DNA from: an uncultured Pelagibacteraceae bacterium
GTDB taxonomy: Bacteria; Pseudomonadota; Alphaproteobacteria; Pelagibacterales; Pelagibacteraceae
NCBI GenBank assembly: GCA_902569725.1
Contig: CACFVG010000001.1
Coordinates: forward strand, 1-64,000
DNA: 64,000 bases
Direction of reading: 5' to 3'
Position numbers and translations under genes: made by a program. This document shows, piece after piece, positions 62,814 through 64,000 of the stretch. How positions within the stretch are numbered: position 1 is the stretch's first letter; each line of letters begins with the position of its first letter. The notes below the pieces were generated by a model. It was not told the DNA's origin and made no database searches. It worked only from the letters and a program-made list of their open reading frames with translations.

Positions 62814-63497
62814 TTATTCTTTTATTGAATTCAAAAACTCAATTCTAGATTTTGGATGAGGCATATTGTTTGGCTTTAATATAGACTTGTCTAAATAATC
62901 ACTAACTAACTTCAAACCTTTAAATATTTGATTAAAATCGGTAACTTCATTATTTTTCTCAACTAGGAAATTTGGTATATATTTTTTTTCATTGTTGCTT
63001 GAAACAAAGTAAAATTTTTTATCATCAATAAACTCTTTATTAACGATATTTTTTAACTCAAGGTCGTAACCTATTAATTTTAATAACTCTAATTCCCAGA
63101 AGATTAATTTATTAATCCAATTTTTATCTTCTAAAAAATTATAAAAATTTTCTATAAGTTTAAATATTTTTACGTTAACTTGATTATCTACTGTTAACAA
63201 TTTGATTAAACTCATAGAAGATACTATGCATGAAAGTTTCTTTTTATCTTCAAAAAATAAAGGTGTTAAAATTCTTTCAATTTCTACATTTAAATAACCT
63301 AACTTATTTTCATTCTTAAAATTGTAATTAATATGAAACTTATTTCCTATTTGTAGATAATTTTTAATTTTTTTTGATGTTGCTCCATAGATCACTCCAG
63401 AAATTTTTCCATAATTTTCAGTAAAAAATTCAGCAATTACAGAATTTTCTCCAAATTTAATTTTAGACAATAAATATCCACAATCAGACCAAATCAT
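62814..63497 (-). CDS. recO: DNA repair protein RecO
   Basis: A 227-residue recombination mediator: N-terminal OB fold (MIWSDCGYLLSKIKFGENSVIAEF, TENYGKISGVIYGATS) and a helical body. Loads RecA onto SSB-coated DNA. No zinc cysteine cluster. It overlaps the rnc end by four bases, with no era between them. Confidence 0.9.
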   Translation of the reverse strand: MIWSDCGYLLSKIKFGENSVIAEFFTENYGKISGVIYGATSKKIKNYLQIGNKFHINYNFKNENKLGYLNVEIERILTPLFFEDKKKLSCIVSSMSLIKLLTVDNQVNVKIFKLIENFYNFLEDKNWINKLIFWELELLKLIGYDLELKNIVNKEFIDDKKFYFVSSNNEKKYIPNFLVEKNNEVTDFNQIFKGLKLVSDYLDKSILKPNNMPHPKSRIEFLNSIKE

Positions 63498-64000
63498 TTT
63501 ATGTTATCTAATAATTTTTTTGCAGCGTTTTGTTCAGCTTTTTTTTTTGAATCACCTGAACCTTCATATAGCTTTGTATCTTTTAATCTTACTGATATTA
63601 AAAATTTGGGTTTATGTCTAGGTCCTGAACTTGATACAAGTTTATAAATTGGTAGAGATTTAAATTTCTTTAATGAATATTCTTGAAGCTTAGTTTTAGA
63701 ATCAATTATAGTTTCTTCTGACAAGTTGATAAAATTTTTCCACATATTTAAAATAAATTTTTCAGAAATCTCAAAACCTTTATCATAATAGATGGCACCA
63801 ATTAGAGCTTCAATTGAGTCTGCAATTATTTTATTTTCTACTTTAGTGTTTGAGCTTTTGTTACCAAGTAATATAAATTTTTCCAAACCTATAAACTTGG
63901 CAACTTCTAAACATTTATTTTTATTTACTAATGAAGCTAATTTTTTATCTAGTATTCCTTCTTTTTTATCTGGGTATAATTCTATCAGTTTTTTTGAAAT
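63494..64000 (-). CDS. rnc: Ribonuclease III (5' part outside window)
   Basis: The frame is open to the window end, so the start is beyond 64,000. 168 residues are visible: ISKKLIELYPDKKEG, LASLVNKNKCLEVAKFIGL, the acidic site IADSIEALIGAIYYDKGFE, and a C-terminal double-stranded RNA-binding domain (KTKLQEYSLKKFKSLPIYKLVSSSG-type start, then GSGDSKKKAEQNAAKKLLD). It cuts rRNA precursors and other dsRNA. The internal TTG at 63886 is not a start. Confidence 0.95.
   Translation of the reverse strand: MSKKLIELYPDKKEGILDKKLASLVNKNKCLEVAKFIGLEKFILLGNKSSNTKVENKIIADSIEALIGAIYYDKGFEISEKFILNMWKNFINLSEETIIDSKTKLQEYSLKKFKSLPIYKLVSSSGPRHKPKFLISVRLKDTKLYEGSGDSKKKAEQNAAKKLLDNIK

Overview
The window is a very AT-rich, gene-dense piece of an alphaproteobacterial chromosome that looks like the SAR11 clade (Pelagibacterales). 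The reasons are the A/T-dominated codon use with long A and T runs, spacers of a few bases or overlaps between most genes, and alphaproteobacterial gene orders (scpB-tatABC-serS, recG/sdhE, rpiB-glyA-nrdR-ribDEBH-nusB-thiL, ihfA-merR, bamE/CBP3-rpmF-plsX). The assignment is inferred from these features; no database was searched.

Layout. 1-5.7 kb (+): end of scpB, the Tat translocase, serS, and yajC-secD-secF. 5.7-9.2 kb (-): a PuuD-type membrane protein and uvrA. 9.3-14.5 kb (+): ssb, gyrA, coaD, a cyclophilin and tgt. 14.5-16.25 kb: tRNA-Lys followed by a 1.6-kb insert that holds one Pif1-like helicase and is bounded by exact 28-bp copies of the tRNA 3' end. 16.25-20.2 kb: M48 lipoprotein, DUF502, recG, sdhE, tRNA-Ser. 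20.3-28.6 kb (+): rarD, mltB, an RlpA/SPOR lipoprotein, a D,D-carboxypeptidase, tmk, holB, metG, tatD and a metallo-beta-lactamase-fold hydrolase, mostly overlapping. 28.6-30.8 kb (-): glutathione peroxidase, nhaA and a zinc-ribbon protein. 30.9-33.3 kb (+): tRNA-Pro, a complex I accessory subunit, sbmA-like, glpX, tRNA-Glu.

33.3-39.0 kb is the main accessory stretch: a GIY-YIG protein, a two-domain glycosyltransferase, a GT9 glycosyltransferase, a tyrosine recombinase with a 9-7-9 inverted repeat before its start codon, two tiny membrane proteins, an unidentified G+C-rich RNA with a pseudoknot and an intrinsic terminator, a minimal O6-alkylguanine alkyltransferase and an empty AT-rich gap. 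39.0-44.2 kb (-): two transporters, hom, a small lipoprotein, argC, rpsI, rplM. 44.3-47.9 kb (+): two homologous O-acetylhomoserine sulfhydrylase-type enzymes around an alpha/beta hydrolase, the first preceded by abutting 16/15-bp tandem repeats. 47.9-61.7 kb (mostly -): heme A synthase, chorismate mutase, rpmG, merR-ihfA-plsX-rpmF (rpmF is a short gene of 59 residues), CBP3-type chaperone, bamE, H+-pyrophosphatase and the riboflavin/one-carbon operon. 61.8-64.0 kb: hemB, then recO and the end of rnc.

The two most unusual items are the tRNA-Lys insert, which has no recombinase of its own, and the structured RNA at about 38.07-38.25 kb, which matches none of the common RNA families I could recall. 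Several housekeeping proteins also depart from the usual sequence: TGT without its zinc cysteines, NrdR with a shortened zinc ribbon, RibBA with a dead cyclohydrolase half, and recO directly after rnc without era.
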